This document shows positions 51,815 through 61,139 of a DNA stretch of 64,000 nucleotides, one piece after another (positions within the stretch are counted from its first letter, which is position 1; the number at the start of each line of letters is the position of its first letter). The position numbers and the translations under genes were made by a program. The DNA comes from Gimesia sp. (GTDB taxonomy: Bacteria > Planctomycetota > Planctomycetia > Planctomycetales > Planctomycetaceae), in the NCBI GenBank assembly GCA_002706765.1, contig PAJV01000063.1, positions 1 through 64,000 of the forward strand. Direction: 5' to 3'. The notes beneath the pieces are model-generated. The model searched no databases. It had not been told where the DNA came from and saw only the letters and a list, made by a program, of their open reading frames with translations.

Positions 51815-54298
51815 ATGGATGCGGTTGAGATACCATCAAACGATTCCAGCGCCCGCTTCTCTGCACGAGATGCAGAGCAGATTGCGTCGGAACTGAATCT
51901 CACTTCACAACAGATCCAGAATGTCATTGCCTTGCTGGATGAAGGAAACACCGTTCCCTTCATTACCCGCTATCGCAAGGAACGTACCGGCAATCTGGAT
52001 GAAGTGCAGATCCGCGATATCCAGAAGCGCGTGCAGTTCAAACGTCAGATCTGGGAACGGGCTTCGACCATCCTGCGATTGATCGAGGCACAGCAGCAGC
52101 TCACTCCCGAACTGAAAGCCGAGATCGAAAAAGCGGATACACTCAAACGCCTGGAAGACCTGTATCGTCCTTATCGCCCCAAGCGAACTTCACGTGCCGC
52201 GACCGCGCGGGAACATGGGTTTGAACCACTGGCCAATGCCATCTGGGCCGGCGATGCCAGCATAGAAAATCTGACAAACGCCGCACTGCAATACACCAAA
52301 GCCGAAGACGGTGCCCGCACCACCGAAGAGGTACTCAAAGGGGCCGCCGACATCCTCGTTGAAAAAATCGGCGAAGATCCCGACGTGCGTGAGATCTCAC
52401 GCAAGATCGCCTGGCGATCCGGCAAACTGACGGTGAATGCCACCAAGAAAGCCGAAGAGTCCGGCCAGGAATATCGCGATTACTTTAATTACTCGGAACA
52501 GGTCATCAAAGTTCCTCATCACCGCACCATGGCATTGAACCGCGGCGAAAAGTCAGGCGCGTTACGGGTGCGCTTCGAATGGGCCGACGATTCTGCCTGC
52601 ATGTCGATTGCCCGCCACCTGAATCTCAACGGTCATCGCTTCCACGAATTTCTGACCGAAGTCATCAACGATGCCCTCTCTCGACTGATCCAGCCGAGCC
52701 TCGACCGCGAGATCCGGCGGGAACTGACAGAGAAAGCAGAAAAGCATGCGGTTTCGGTGTTCGCACAGAACCTGAAAAACCTGCTGCTGCAGCCTCCCCT
52801 GCAGGGTCAACGGATTCTGGCCATCGATCCTGGTTTACGAACCGGTTGCAAACTGGCGGTCCTCGATGAACTGGGTTATTGCGTCGCGACCGATCTGGTA
52901 TACGTGACCGGTTCAGCTGATAAAAAAGAGTTCGCCCGCAAAAAGCTGGCCGAGGTCATGACCGAACACCAGTGTCAGCTGGTAGCCATCGGCAATGGAA
53001 CCGCGTGTCGCGAAACGGAAGAGATCATCACCGAGATGATTGAGCAGGACCTGCCCGAGGCCCGCTACCTGATCGTGAACGAAGCGGGAGCCAGCATCTA
53101 CTCGGCCAGCCCGGTCGCACGCGAAGAGTTCCCGGACCTGGACGCCACGATTCGCGGCACCATCTCCATTGGCCGTCGCCTGCAGGACCCGTTGAGCGAA
53201 CTGGTGAAAATCGACCCACAGCATCTCGGTGTCGGCATGTATCAGCATGATGTCAATTCCAAGCGACTGAAAGAGTCACTGGATGAAGTGATCGAATCGT
53301 GTGTGAATTATGTCGGCGTGAATCTGAATACCGCCAGCGCCTCTCTGCTGCGTCATGTTTCCGGCATGAACCAGTTAATCGCCCGCCGCATCACCGAATG
53401 GCGCGAGAAACATGGTTCGTTTCAGAATCGCAAACAGCTGCTGGATGTCGCGGGAGTCGGTGAAGCGACATTTACCCAGGCAGCAGGTTTCCTGAAAATT
53501 GACAAGGGAGATGAACCACTGGACTCGACGTGGATTCATCCCGAAAGTTACGAACAAGCCTATAAAGTGTTCGAACAACTGGAACTCCCCCCCGACAGCC
53601 TGAAGTCATCGGCCCAGGATCGTGCCTCGATCATTGAAAAAGTAGGACAGATCGACAAAGGAGGCCTGAGTAAGAATCTGAAAATTGGTCTGCCGACACT
53701 GGAAGATATCCTGGAAGCGATCGTCCGTCCCCGACGCGATCCCCGCGCGGATCTCCCCGGACCGATTTTCAAACAGGGTGTCCTCAAGCTGGAACAACTG
53801 ACCGAAGGCATGGAACTGCAGGGCACGGTGCTCAACGTGGTCGACTTCGGCGCCTTTGTGGATGTCGGTTTGAAAGACAGTGCCCTGATTCACGTCAGCG
53901 AAATGGCAAACCACTTCATCGAGAATCCTTACCAGTTTGTCTCGGTCGGTGATGTGATTACGGCGTGGGTTCTGGGCGTGGACCTGGAACGCCGGCGCGT
54001 CTCACTGACGTTGATCAGACCGGGCACGGATCGCCAGCCCAAAAAAGCACAACGCCCCACCAAACCTGCCGAGAAACCGGCGACTACAGAATCCGCAAAA
54101 CCGACAGCAGCGCCGGAGAAAAAGACCTCGAACAGCGGACACAACAAGGGGTCGCAGCAGAAAAAACCGCAGCAGCAACGCAAACGAGCTGGTAAACAAG
54201 GTCCGCCTCCCAAACTGACCGATGAAATGAAAACCGGAGAACAGCCCCTGCAGGGCTTTGATCAATTGAAAGCACTTTGGAACCAGAAGAAGAAATAG
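51815..54298 (+). CDS. tex: Tex-family S1 RNA-binding protein
   Basis: An 827-residue Tex protein (transcription accessory factor). Domain order is the helical N-terminal region (IASELNLTSQQIQNVIALLDEGNTVPFITRYRKERTGNLDEVQIR, landmark), a YqgF/RNase H-like domain starting ILAIDPGLRTGCKLAVLDELG (about 330-350), helix-hairpin-helix motifs (LLRHVSGMNQLIARRITEWREKHG, LLDVAGVGEATFTQAAGFLK), and an S1 domain (GMELQGTVLNVVDFGAFVDVGLKDSALIHVSEM). A Lys/Pro/Gln-rich tail of about 90 residues follows. Tex probably acts on RNA polymerase or RNA quality control. thpR follows 41 bp downstream. Confidence 0.96.
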   Translation: MDAVEIPSNDSSARFSARDAEQIASELNLTSQQIQNVIALLDEGNTVPFITRYRKERTGNLDEVQIRDIQKRVQFKRQIWERASTILRLIEAQQQLTPELKAEIEKADTLKRLEDLYRPYRPKRTSRAATAREHGFEPLANAIWAGDASIENLTNAALQYTKAEDGARTTEEVLKGAADILVEKIGEDPDVREISRKIAWRSGKLTVNATKKAEESGQEYRDYFNYSEQVIKVPHHRTMALNRGEKSGALRVRFEWADDSACMSIARHLNLNGHRFHEFLTEVINDALSRLIQPSLDREIRRELTEKAEKHAVSVFAQNLKNLLLQPPLQGQRILAIDPGLRTGCKLAVLDELGYCVATDLVYVTGSADKKEFARKKLAEVMTEHQCQLVAIGNGTACRETEEIITEMIEQDLPEARYLIVNEAGASIYSASPVAREEFPDLDATIRGTISIGRRLQDPLSELVKIDPQHLGVGMYQHDVNSKRLKESLDEVIESCVNYVGVNLNTASASLLRHVSGMNQLIARRITEWREKHGSFQNRKQLLDVAGVGEATFTQAAGFLKIDKGDEPLDSTWIHPESYEQAYKVFEQLELPPDSLKSSAQDRASIIEKVGQIDKGGLSKNLKIGLPTLEDILEAIVRPRRDPRADLPGPIFKQGVLKLEQLTEGMELQGTVLNVVDFGAFVDVGLKDSALIHVSEMANHFIENPYQFVSVGDVITAWVLGVDLERRRVSLTLIRPGTDRQPKKAQRPTKPAEKPATTESAKPTAAPEKKTSNSGHNKGSQQKKPQQQRKRAGKQGPPPKLTDEMKTGEQPLQGFDQLKALWNQKKK

Positions 54299-54339
54299 GC
54301 AATCGCTTATTTCCCCTCTGCTGCTTCCCCCTGAGAATC

Positions 54340-54912
54340 ATGATGCACAGTAATCAACGCACGCGAACATTTATCGCCGTCCCCATCCAGCCGCCCCGTG
54401 GTCTGAAAAAATTAATGCCCCGACTCGAAAAGCTGGCACCGGCTGTCAAACCCGTCGATGTCGAACAGATGCATATCACGCTGAAGTTCCTGGGACCGAC
54501 GGAAATGGAAGACATCATGCCCGTCAGCAGAATCCTGAAAGAAATGCGCAGTCGCTTCAAACGGATCAAACTGGCTTTCAAAGGATTAGGCGCCTTTCCC
54601 CGTGAAGATCATCCCAACGTCATCTGGGCCGGCATCTCGGATGCCAGTGCATTGCTGGAAATGGTCGAATACCTGGAAGAAGAAACCGAAAAACTGGGTT
54701 ACCCCCGCGAGCGGAAAGGCTTTCATCCCCATCTGACCCTGGCCCGCGTCAAAGCCAAACCCTCGGAAGATCTGTTTGATATCCTGCGGGATCGCAAGAA
54801 CGCCGAGTGGGGTGAAGTCAGCGTGGATACCATCAAGTTTTTCCAGTCCGAACTCAAAACACCACAGGCCCGCTACCACGAAATGCAGACGGTCAAACTG
54901 CCCCTGCGTTGA
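54340..54912 (+). CDS. thpR: RNA 2',3'-cyclic phosphodiesterase
   Basis: A 2H-phosphoesterase family member, about 190 residues, that opens 2',3'-cyclic phosphates on RNA. The two His-x-Thr/Ser-x motifs are present: VEQMHITLKFLGP and FHPHLTLARV. Other landmarks are TFIAVPIQPPRGL and FKGLGAFPREDHPNVIW. The start is ATG at 54340 or 54343. It is close behind tex and may be co-transcribed. Its 3' end overlaps the convergent EamA gene by 20 bp. Confidence 0.92.
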   Translation: MMHSNQRTRTFIAVPIQPPRGLKKLMPRLEKLAPAVKPVDVEQMHITLKFLGPTEMEDIMPVSRILKEMRSRFKRIKLAFKGLGAFPREDHPNVIWAGISDASALLEMVEYLEEETEKLGYPRERKGFHPHLTLARVKAKPSEDLFDILRDRKNAEWGEVSVDTIKFFQSELKTPQARYHEMQTVKLPLR

Positions 54913-55795
54913 CAGGCTTCGGCAGAGGCTTTGGTCGGAAGAACAGAAACCGGACGAGCAGCCCCAGAATGATCAGCGCACAACCAACGAGCGTATGCAG
55001 GGAGACGGTTTCGCCCCAGAAGAGCCAGACCCAGATCGGGTTTAGAATGGGTTCGGTCAGCACCAGCAGCGCCGCTTCCTGCGACTTGACCGTTTTGACC
55101 GCGTGAGAGAAAACCACGTAAGGCGTTCCCATCTGCACGACCCCCAACAGCGCAATCAGAGACAGCTGCAGCCACGTCAATCGGATTCCCAGTGAGAGGA
55201 CCCAGGGAGCAATGATCGCCGCGGAGACCAGTAGACTGAGTGCGACCAGCCACGCCGGATGTTCATCACGCAACACGCGAAAAAAGATCACGACCAGCGC
55301 GTAGGAAATGCCGCTGAGCAGGGCAATCAGGTTGCCGGTGAAGTTTTCACCCGACCAGTCGCCGACCACAATGCAGAAGATGCCCACCAGCACAATGAAC
55401 ATGGCGAGAATCGAACCGGCTTCGATGCGTTCCTTGAGAAAGATCAGTCCGAACAGCATCGCCCAGACCACGCTGGTATTCTGCAGAAAGATCGTAGCGG
55501 CAGCGGAAGTTTTCGTCATTGCGGTCACGAACAGGAAGTTCATCGACGCAAACGCGATCAACAGCGGAATCAGACCGGGACGCCAGCGAACGTATCTGAA
55601 TTTCACGAAAGGCAGCAGAAACAGCCCGGCAAAAAACGCACGATAGCAGGCAAGGATCAGCCCACGATCCGCTTCGGGAATCGACTGAAACGGCGGAGAC
55701 TTGATGAATACGCCGCTCAGACTCCAGAGTACGGATGCCAGCAGCACCAGCAGCCGCGCACGGAACAGTTTTGCCTCGTCAACGTCTTCCGTCAT
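54893..55795 (-). CDS. EamA/DMT-family transporter
   Basis: A 300-residue protein with ten predicted hydrophobic segments in two EamA halves (first ASVLWSLSGVFIKSPPF through SILAMFIVLVGIFCIVV; second LIALLSGISYALVVIFFRVLR through LVGCALIILGLLVRFLFF). Landmarks of the drug/metabolite transporter family include KTSAAATIFLQNTSVVWAMLFGLIFLKE and SQEAALLVLTEPILNPIWVWLFWGE. The substrate is unknown. It converges on and overlaps the thpR 3' end. Confidence 0.9.
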   Translation of the reverse strand: MTEDVDEAKLFRARLLVLLASVLWSLSGVFIKSPPFQSIPEADRGLILACYRAFFAGLFLLPFVKFRYVRWRPGLIPLLIAFASMNFLFVTAMTKTSAAATIFLQNTSVVWAMLFGLIFLKERIEAGSILAMFIVLVGIFCIVVGDWSGENFTGNLIALLSGISYALVVIFFRVLRDEHPAWLVALSLLVSAAIIAPWVLSLGIRLTWLQLSLIALLGVVQMGTPYVVFSHAVKTVKSQEAALLVLTEPILNPIWVWLFWGETVSLHTLVGCALIILGLLVRFLFFRPKPLPKPVNAGAV

Positions 55796-55828
55796 TGCCT
55801 GTGTTCCGGTCCTGTTCTGCGGAAAAAG

Positions 55829-56569
55829 TTAAGAACCGGCGGCTTCAATGGCGGTGGGAACTTCGATGGTCCCCTCGTACAAGGCGCGACCGATAATCGC
55901 TCCCACCAGTCTGGGTTGGGCACGACTGACTTCTGCCAGGCGCGAGACATCCTTCAACGTCGTCACGCCGCCGGACGCGATCACGGGCAGACCGAGTTCG
56001 GCCAGCGAAATCATATCCTGAATCGTCGCTTCATCCACGCCCTGCATCATCCCGTCATTGGCGATGTTGGTGTAGATGACCGCCGCCAGCTCAACGTCGA
56101 CATATTCTTTCGCCAGATCGATGGCGGACGTTTCGGAAACATCCAGCCAGCCTTCGGTGGCAACTTTGGAATCGCGGGCATCCAGTCCCAACGCCAGACG
56201 ACCGGGATAACGCTGCACCATCTGTTTGAACCACTGCGGATCTTTGAGTGCCTGGGTGCCGACGATCACGCGGTCAATGCCCACATCATCGAGCATCAGC
56301 TGTATGGAAGCTTCATCGCGAATGCCGCCCCCCATCTGGCAGGGAACCGAAACCGCTTCCACGATCTTGCGGACGACTTCGTGGTTGACGGGCTGCCCGG
56401 CTTTGGCGCCGTCGAGGTCCACCAGGTGCAGACGCTGCGCACCGCCGTCGGCCCAGCGACGGGCCATTTCGGTCGGATCATCGCCGAAAACGGTTTCCTG
56501 TCCGTAATCGCCTTGTCGCAGACGCACGCATTTGCCTCCCCGGATATCGATGGCGGGCAGTATTTCCAT
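55829..56569 (-). CDS. hisA: ProFAR isomerase
   Basis: HisA isomerises 5'-ProFAR to PRFAR in histidine synthesis. The 246-residue (beta-alpha)8 barrel has the family phosphate-binding sites ([14 protein letters not shown] and [14 protein letters not shown]) and the N-terminal [20 protein letters not shown], with Asp-8 acid/base. [17 protein letters not shown] and [16 protein letters not shown] are also diagnostic. It is 35 bp downstream of hisH on the same strand. Confidence 0.97.
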   Translation of the reverse strand: MEILPAIDIRGGKCVRLRQGDYGQETVFGDDPTEMARRWADGGAQRLHLVDLDGAKAGQPVNHEVVRKIVEAVSVPCQMGGGIRDEASIQLMLDDVGIDRVIVGTQALKDPQWFKQMVQRYPGRLALGLDARDSKVATEGWLDVSETSAIDLAKEYVDVELAAVIYTNIANDGMMQGVDEATIQDMISLAELGLPVIASGGVTTLKDVSRLAEVSRAQPRLVGAIIGRALYEGTIEVPTAIEAAGS

Positions 56570-56604
56570 AGCTGAGCTGACTTTCTTTTCGCTGATGTGT
56601 GTAA

Positions 56605-57210
56605 TTAAAAGGAAGCAAAATTCTGCAGGAGTTTGAGTCCCGCATTCTGACTTTTTTCGGGGTGAAATTGCGCGGCGACAATATTATCGCGGGCGACCAT
56701 CGAAGCAAAGCGGCACCCGTATTCGGTATAGGCGGCGACATCCTCTGCGTTATCGGGAGCCACGTAGTAGCTGTGTACAAAGTAGAAATGCTCGTGCGCG
56801 GGTACGCCTGCCAGGATCGGGTGTTCGGCGGTTCGTTCAATCTGGTTCCAGCCCATGTGGGGGATCTTCATATCGGGTTGATCTTCAAAACGAACGACCT
56901 TGCCGGGGATAATGCCCAGCCCCTCGTATTCGCCGTCTTCGTAACTGACATCAAACAGCAGCTGCAGCCCCAGGCAGATCCCCAGAAAGGGTTTGCCGGA
57001 CTGAACATGTTCCAGAATCGGTTCGACCAGCGACTGATCCTTGAGTGCCTGAATCGCATCGCGAAAGGCACCGACGCCGGGCAGAATCAGTTTGGAGGCC
57101 TTCGCAATTTTCTCCGGATCAGCGCAGATGACGGCTTCCGCTCCGACCTTCTCAAAGGCCTTCTGAACGCTCCGCAGATTCCCCATTCCATAATCGACAA
57201 TAGTAATCAT
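56605..57210 (-). CDS. hisH: imidazole glycerol phosphate synthase glutaminase subunit
   Basis: HisH supplies ammonia from glutamine to HisF in histidine synthesis. The 201-residue class I glutaminase has the Cys nucleophile in [14 protein letters not shown], the His in [13 protein letters not shown], and Glu next to it. Other landmarks are [17 protein letters not shown] and [16 protein letters not shown]. hisA follows 35 bp downstream; hisF is not in the window. Confidence 0.97.
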   Translation of the reverse strand: MITIVDYGMGNLRSVQKAFEKVGAEAVICADPEKIAKASKLILPGVGAFRDAIQALKDQSLVEPILEHVQSGKPFLGICLGLQLLFDVSYEDGEYEGLGIIPGKVVRFEDQPDMKIPHMGWNQIERTAEHPILAGVPAHEHFYFVHSYYVAPDNAEDVAAYTEYGCRFASMVARDNIVAAQFHPEKSQNAGLKLLQNFASF

Positions 57211-57402
57211 AGTGGTTTCTAAATTAAGGTCTCAATTTTCTTCGCGCATCGACTCAGAGCTGACACTTCTGAACACAGCAAAGTTCAGTACGAGCGACCG
57301 ATTCTAGTCTCTCAAACCATATTTGTGAATGATGCCCGCAAAAATGACTGATTCAGCGGTTTTATGGCAGTTTGACCTGAGCTGAATAATTTTTCTGTGT
57401 AC
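57211..57402. other. intergenic region upstream of the accessory island
   Basis: A 192-bp stretch between the divergent hisH gene and the first promoter repeat (57403). No gene or clear element is seen. Composition turns more A+T-rich here, which marks the start of the accessory region. Confidence 0.4.
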
Positions 57403-57461
57403 GCAAGCCCTGGCCAATTCCGGTTGACACTATACAAAATGCTGGTAGATTGAGACGGAAT
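57403..57461 (+). repeat. 59-bp direct repeat, copy 1
   Basis: This 59-bp sequence recurs at 59436-59494 with three differences, in the same orientation; weaker similarity continues for about 10-15 bp on each side. The two copies enclose the DUF2513, TIR and small 59051 genes. Each copy contains a complete promoter-like pair. The repeat may be the scar of an insertion or of duplication of a promoter-gene unit. Confidence 0.9.
57424..57451 (+). promoter_or_regulatory. sigma-70-type promoter for the DUF2513 gene
   Basis: TTGACA (57424-57429) and TAGATT (57446-57451) are separated by 16 bp. The -35 is consensus and the -10 matches four of six positions. The start of the DUF2513 gene is about 100 bp downstream. 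The same promoter occurs at 59457-59484. Confidence 0.6.
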
Positions 57462-57552
57462 TATTTTTGTCGATCAATTGTTATTTCCAAACCAGTTACA
57501 CAATGACCGCCAACCGGCTTTTACATTCAGATACCCGCACAGGAACCATCGC

Positions 57553-57942
57553 ATGAAACGCGATATGAATCTAATCCGTGAGCTACTTCTGTTCTACGAG
57601 AGCGATTGCACCCTGCCATATCCAGCCGCGAACAGCGAAACCATCGATCAACACATAATCTGGCTGATTGAGGCTGATCTTATCGCCGGACGCCTCGCTA
57701 ATTCGTCTCCCAGCGGCAGCCCACGGTCCTTCTACCCAATTGATGGTCGTGTGATTGAAAATGATGAGCGTCAATGCATATATTTTCCTCTCACATGGAA
57801 AGGTTGCGACTTCATAGCCGCTGCGAGAGACGATACACGATGGAACAAGACCCTTAATGTTGTCGGTAGTTTCACATTTGAAGTCATTAAAACATATCTT
57901 CAAGATCTCATCGTGGAGTCAGTTCCCGGTTTGAAAAACTGA
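57553..57942 (+). CDS. DUF2513 family protein
   Basis: A 129-residue protein with the N-terminus typical of DUF2513 (MKRDMNLIRELLLFYES), then IWLIEADLIAGRL and the conserved FPLTWKGCDFIAAARDDTRWNK. The family is small, found in phage-related and mobile regions and next to toxin or defence genes; its molecular role is unknown. The fold looks like a winged helix. The ATG at 57553 is used; codons upstream to 57478 are not family-like. The TIR gene follows about 125 bp downstream. Confidence 0.85.
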   Translation: MKRDMNLIRELLLFYESDCTLPYPAANSETIDQHIIWLIEADLIAGRLANSSPSGSPRSFYPIDGRVIENDERQCIYFPLTWKGCDFIAAARDDTRWNKTLNVVGSFTFEVIKTYLQDLIVESVPGLKN

Positions 57943-58066
57943 TCAGCCACAAAGAATCAAAAAATGCACGCGGAGTTGTCATCCGGGTTGAATTTAAAAT
58001 CCACGTCGCTGGCATCAGTCCAGTGATTTTAGTCGTTATGCAGCAACATCGAAATGGACCACAAAG

Positions 58067-58966
58067 GTGCGACTCAAAACCGATAAATACTGCGAAACTC
58101 TGTTTGCCGACGGCACTGAGGTATTCGCCGAAGATGGAGACGTCTTTGATCTGATTGCCGCGGATCACGGCGACATACTCCTGTCGGAAATTCCCATTGG
58201 CATCCAAGTTCAACTCTGCAATCGCGTCATTGGATCGTCAGGGGAATTGTGCACACGGTCCACACATGCAGTATTTGGAAACTCTGCTGATCACGGTCTT
58301 TTTGCACATATTTCTACCCCCTTCTTTCTTCCAGCAGAAAATTCGAACGGCGATATCCTCCGAGACTATTTCGAGAACGCGGTAACTGCTGGCCGGCTCT
58401 CTCTGTCACCTTTGCAGGAAGCCAATCGTGTCATCAGCCTTGAATCCAGTATTTACGACGACAGCGCATTCGTAAGTTGCACCATCACGATAAATGATCA
58501 GGCAATTCGTGATGCAGAGGCCTTTATGACAGAAATCGATGGTCGCATTGCGGGTGCATACGAACCTCCGAGCCTTTTTCTATGTCATGCTTCTGAGGAC
58601 AAACCATTTGTCGATCGGCTCGCTCATGAACTTGACCAACGAGCACTATTTGCATGGTATGACAAACGCGAGATTCTCGTCGGCGACAGCATTGTCGAAA
58701 AAATTAATGAGGGGCTAAAATCAAGTGACTACCTAATTGCAGTCTTGTCACCGCGATCTGTTACCAAGCCTTGGGTTGTTCGTGAAATGAGTTCATCATT
58801 AATGCGTCAGCTTGGCGACAAAGGAATTCGCATTCTGCCATTGGTCGTTGAGAGCTGTGACATTCCCCCATTATTTGTTGACCTGAAGTATGCTGACTTC
58901 AGAACGTCCTTTGATGATGGTGTGCGAGAACTAATTGCTGCGATCAAATCCACGAAAGCAACATAA
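58067..58966 (+). CDS. TIR-domain protein with an unknown N-terminal domain
   Basis: A 299-residue protein. Residues 168-295 form a TIR domain: SLFLCHASEDKPFVDRLAHEL (box 1), AWYDKREILVGDSIVEKI (box 2), IAVLSPRSVTKPWVVREMSSSLM and LKYADFRTSFDDGV. E240 in WVVRE occupies the position of the catalytic Glu of NAD-cleaving TIRs, so NADase activity is likely. Residues 1-165 match no family I know and include charged and aromatic segments that could sense a ligand or trigger (YCETLFADGTEVFAEDG). It starts at a GTG. Bacterial TIR proteins often work in phage defence by abortive NAD depletion; this one is flanked by repeats and small unknown genes. Confidence 0.8.
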   Translation: MRLKTDKYCETLFADGTEVFAEDGDVFDLIAADHGDILLSEIPIGIQVQLCNRVIGSSGELCTRSTHAVFGNSADHGLFAHISTPFFLPAENSNGDILRDYFENAVTAGRLSLSPLQEANRVISLESSIYDDSAFVSCTITINDQAIRDAEAFMTEIDGRIAGAYEPPSLFLCHASEDKPFVDRLAHELDQRALFAWYDKREILVGDSIVEKINEGLKSSDYLIAVLSPRSVTKPWVVREMSSSLMRQLGDKGIRILPLVVESCDIPPLFVDLKYADFRTSFDDGVRELIAAIKSTKAT

Positions 58967-59050
58967 CAGAATCATACGGACTCTGTGACTCTGCTCTAAA
59001 TAGGTTTTTCTGAAATAATTCCGCTTCGTTCAAGTTATGACTCCAAAATC

Positions 59051-59323
59051 ATGCGAAAACAATCATTGGGACTGCGAAACCCAGACGAAATCCCAGTCGC
59101 TGGTTCCACGCTTCGCGAACTCATGTCTGAAAATATTACTGTGGATCAAGCCAGAATCGATTTACAGGGATTGGGAGATCCTGGCAACCTGCTACTTGAA
59201 GATGACGAGGTTTGGCGATTCAGGACTCCACCTTGGACATGGTCTACTATGTCAGGGGTTGAGGGTGTCGTTGTGCTTCGAGACGGCCTCGCTGCTCATT
59301 GGCTTGTAACTCGTATGAACTAA
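59051..59323 (+). CDS. small protein, unknown
   Basis: A 90-residue protein: DEIPVAGSTLRELMSENI in the first half and DEVWRFRTPPWTWSTMSGVEGVVVLRDGLAAHWLVTRMN in the second, landmark only. The Trp-rich motif followed by a Leu-Arg-Asp-Gly turn resembles a small family of planctomycete hypothetical proteins that I recall only loosely. Start at the ATG 59051 or near it. It lies between the TIR gene and the second promoter repeat. Confidence 0.5.
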   Translation: MRKQSLGLRNPDEIPVAGSTLRELMSENITVDQARIDLQGLGDPGNLLLEDDEVWRFRTPPWTWSTMSGVEGVVVLRDGLAAHWLVTRMN

Positions 59324-59435
59324 CAATCGACATGGCTTCGTGAATTGAAGTGGTCATGATGCGTGATCTTGATAGAAAGGAGAAGATTAACGTCCGCTGT
59401 CATGCCGATCTTCCCTGATTAATCTTTCCATGGAT

Positions 59436-59494
59436 GCAAGCCCTGTCCAATTCCGGTTGACACTAAACAAGATGCTGGTAGATTGAGACGGAAT
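59436..59494 (+). repeat. 59-bp direct repeat, copy 2
   Basis: Second copy of the repeat at 57403-57461 (56 of 59 bases identical). It lies upstream of the 59543 gene, as copy 1 lies upstream of the DUF2513 gene. Confidence 0.9.
59457..59484 (+). promoter_or_regulatory. sigma-70-type promoter within repeat copy 2
   Basis: TTGACA (59457-59462) and TAGATT (59479-59484) with a 16-bp spacer, as in copy 1. It would drive the gene at 59543 about 58 bp downstream. Confidence 0.6.
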
Positions 59495-59542
59495 CGATTC
59501 TGTCTATGATACGGGTATTCAATAAGTTATCGACTCAGAACA

Positions 59543-59962
59543 ATGATCATGTTTCGCAATCAAATTCTCGCTCTAGCTTCACCCGCCGATGTGCAGATCA
59601 GCTTATTTCCACAAGGAGTGTGTATTGGTGATGAATTGGTGTCTGACTTTGATCATCACAAAATGGAATTTGTTACGAATCACGAAGTAACAACGGAGCA
59701 GTTAGAGGCAATCGAAGCACTGGACCAATTTCTTACGGAATTGTCCGGTCCTCACAATGAAGTATTCTGGTGTGATCCCGAGCCGCTAAGAGATGATCCA
59801 CGGTGGGATCGTATTCGGGACTTAGCAGGAGCCGTATTACGGTGCTTTAATTGGAAGTACTCACGGCCTGAAAAAGATGGCGCAACTTACATCTTTGATG
59901 ATCACGTTGAAATAAATGTAGAGGATCTTGAGAATAACCCCGCCAATGACACAGGCCAATGA
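59543..59962 (+). CDS. small acidic protein, unknown
   Basis: A 139-residue, acidic protein (for example FDDHVEINVEDLENN at the end; ALDQFLTELSGPHNEVFWCDPEPL in the middle). No domain is recognised. The composition and island setting would fit an immunity-type or small regulatory protein, but this is only inference. Start is ATG 59543 or 59549. It overlaps upstream codons of the next frame (59928), which are not used by the next gene if it begins at 60060. Confidence 0.5.
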   Translation: MIMFRNQILALASPADVQISLFPQGVCIGDELVSDFDHHKMEFVTNHEVTTEQLEAIEALDQFLTELSGPHNEVFWCDPEPLRDDPRWDRIRDLAGAVLRCFNWKYSRPEKDGATYIFDDHVEINVEDLENNPANDTGQ

Positions 59963-60059
59963 AGGTGACACCTTCTATTCCCGTGGTTTACCGGAGGGAC
60001 AAGTTGGGGGCCTGTCCACAACGGACTCAACTCTCAACCACCACTACAAGGAAACACAA

Positions 60060-61139
60060 ATGAAACGGCTGTCTGCCTGCTTCTCAGTTCTCACAATCTC
60101 GACCACTTCCAGTGCCTGTTCGCAGACATCAGAATCCGTCAACCATCCACAACTATCACGCTGCCCGCAATGGCTGTGGATGGTCGCAGTCATGTCCGGT
60201 CTTCTTCTTTTACCCGTTGGCAGGGCCGCTCAATCGGGTCAGAAAGCAGCAACTGAGCAGGCAGAACCCGAACATCGCCCGACCGAATCAGACACGCTTC
60301 CGTTGGGTCTTCCTGATCCGGAAAAGCCGGTCACCACTCCGAAGCTGCTCTATCTTGCCTGGCAGAAGGACGGGGTTCGTTCAACCGGAATGTCAATTCC
60401 CAGCATGCTCTGGACTCCAGATGGCGAGATTTTGAGTCAGGAAAAGTCAGATGAAATTCTCAAGCGAGTAAAATCCTTCGATGTCCATTGGCGCCAGGAA
60501 GACGACCTGCCACCACTGAGCATGATATTTCAGGTTGACGGTCGACTGACTATCTCGCCCGTCCTGCCAACAGTAATCACCGCCGATGAAGATCGACACA
60601 CGATGGCCTCGACGGTCAACACCCCACGAAAAGGACTGATCGTGTCTACCGCTGCGCCTTATAAGAGCGCTCTTGCGCAATGGCCAGAGGAAATCTCACT
60701 GGAGATCAAATACCCTGTTGAAAACATGATTATCGTCAAAACATTGAAAAACATTCCCGACGAGCCGGTAAAAATCGCCGAAGGGGTCACCTGGTATCTC
60801 GACCCGAAACGAGCGAGGGAAAGGGACCCTGATACACGCAAAATGCAAATCGCCTACGATAAAACGGCAGCCGTGTTACAGTTGAACAGGGAAACCGCTG
60901 ATAAGCTGACGCAATACGAGTGCCGTGTCTACCTGCGTGGTCACAAAAAACCGTTACGGGGACTCTATTCGACCATCATCGAACCTGACGGACAACAATA
61001 CCACATCCGCGTTTCCCAGTCGTTCGGACAGAAACAGGACATCGAAAAAATCGAGATAATCCGCCAGCGTCACAATACGAGTCTCATCAAAAATATCCCG
61101 CTCAAGTTGCAATTACTGCCAGAGGGTGATGAGAAATGA
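60060..61139 (+). CDS. membrane or exported protein, unknown
   Basis: A 359-residue protein with a hydrophobic segment (WMVAVMSGLLLLPVGRAAQ) about residues 40-58, then a linker and a soluble region (LLYLAWQKDGVRSTGMSIPSMLWTPDG, ISLEIKYPVENMIIVKTL). No family is recognised. The ATG at 60060 has AAGGAAA upstream; an earlier ATG at 59928 would overlap the preceding gene. The mature part is probably outside the cytoplasm. Confidence 0.6.
   Translation: MKRLSACFSVLTISTTSSACSQTSESVNHPQLSRCPQWLWMVAVMSGLLLLPVGRAAQSGQKAATEQAEPEHRPTESDTLPLGLPDPEKPVTTPKLLYLAWQKDGVRSTGMSIPSMLWTPDGEILSQEKSDEILKRVKSFDVHWRQEDDLPPLSMIFQVDGRLTISPVLPTVITADEDRHTMASTVNTPRKGLIVSTAAPYKSALAQWPEEISLEIKYPVENMIIVKTLKNIPDEPVKIAEGVTWYLDPKRARERDPDTRKMQIAYDKTAAVLQLNRETADKLTQYECRVYLRGHKKPLRGLYSTIIEPDGQQYHIRVSQSFGQKQDIEKIEIIRQRHNTSLIKNIPLKLQLLPEGDEK

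Noticed and set aside
55259..56575. 438-codon frame on the plus strand across the EamA and hisA genes
   Set aside because: Both minus-strand genes are clearly real; the plus frame is an antisense artefact of codon bias.
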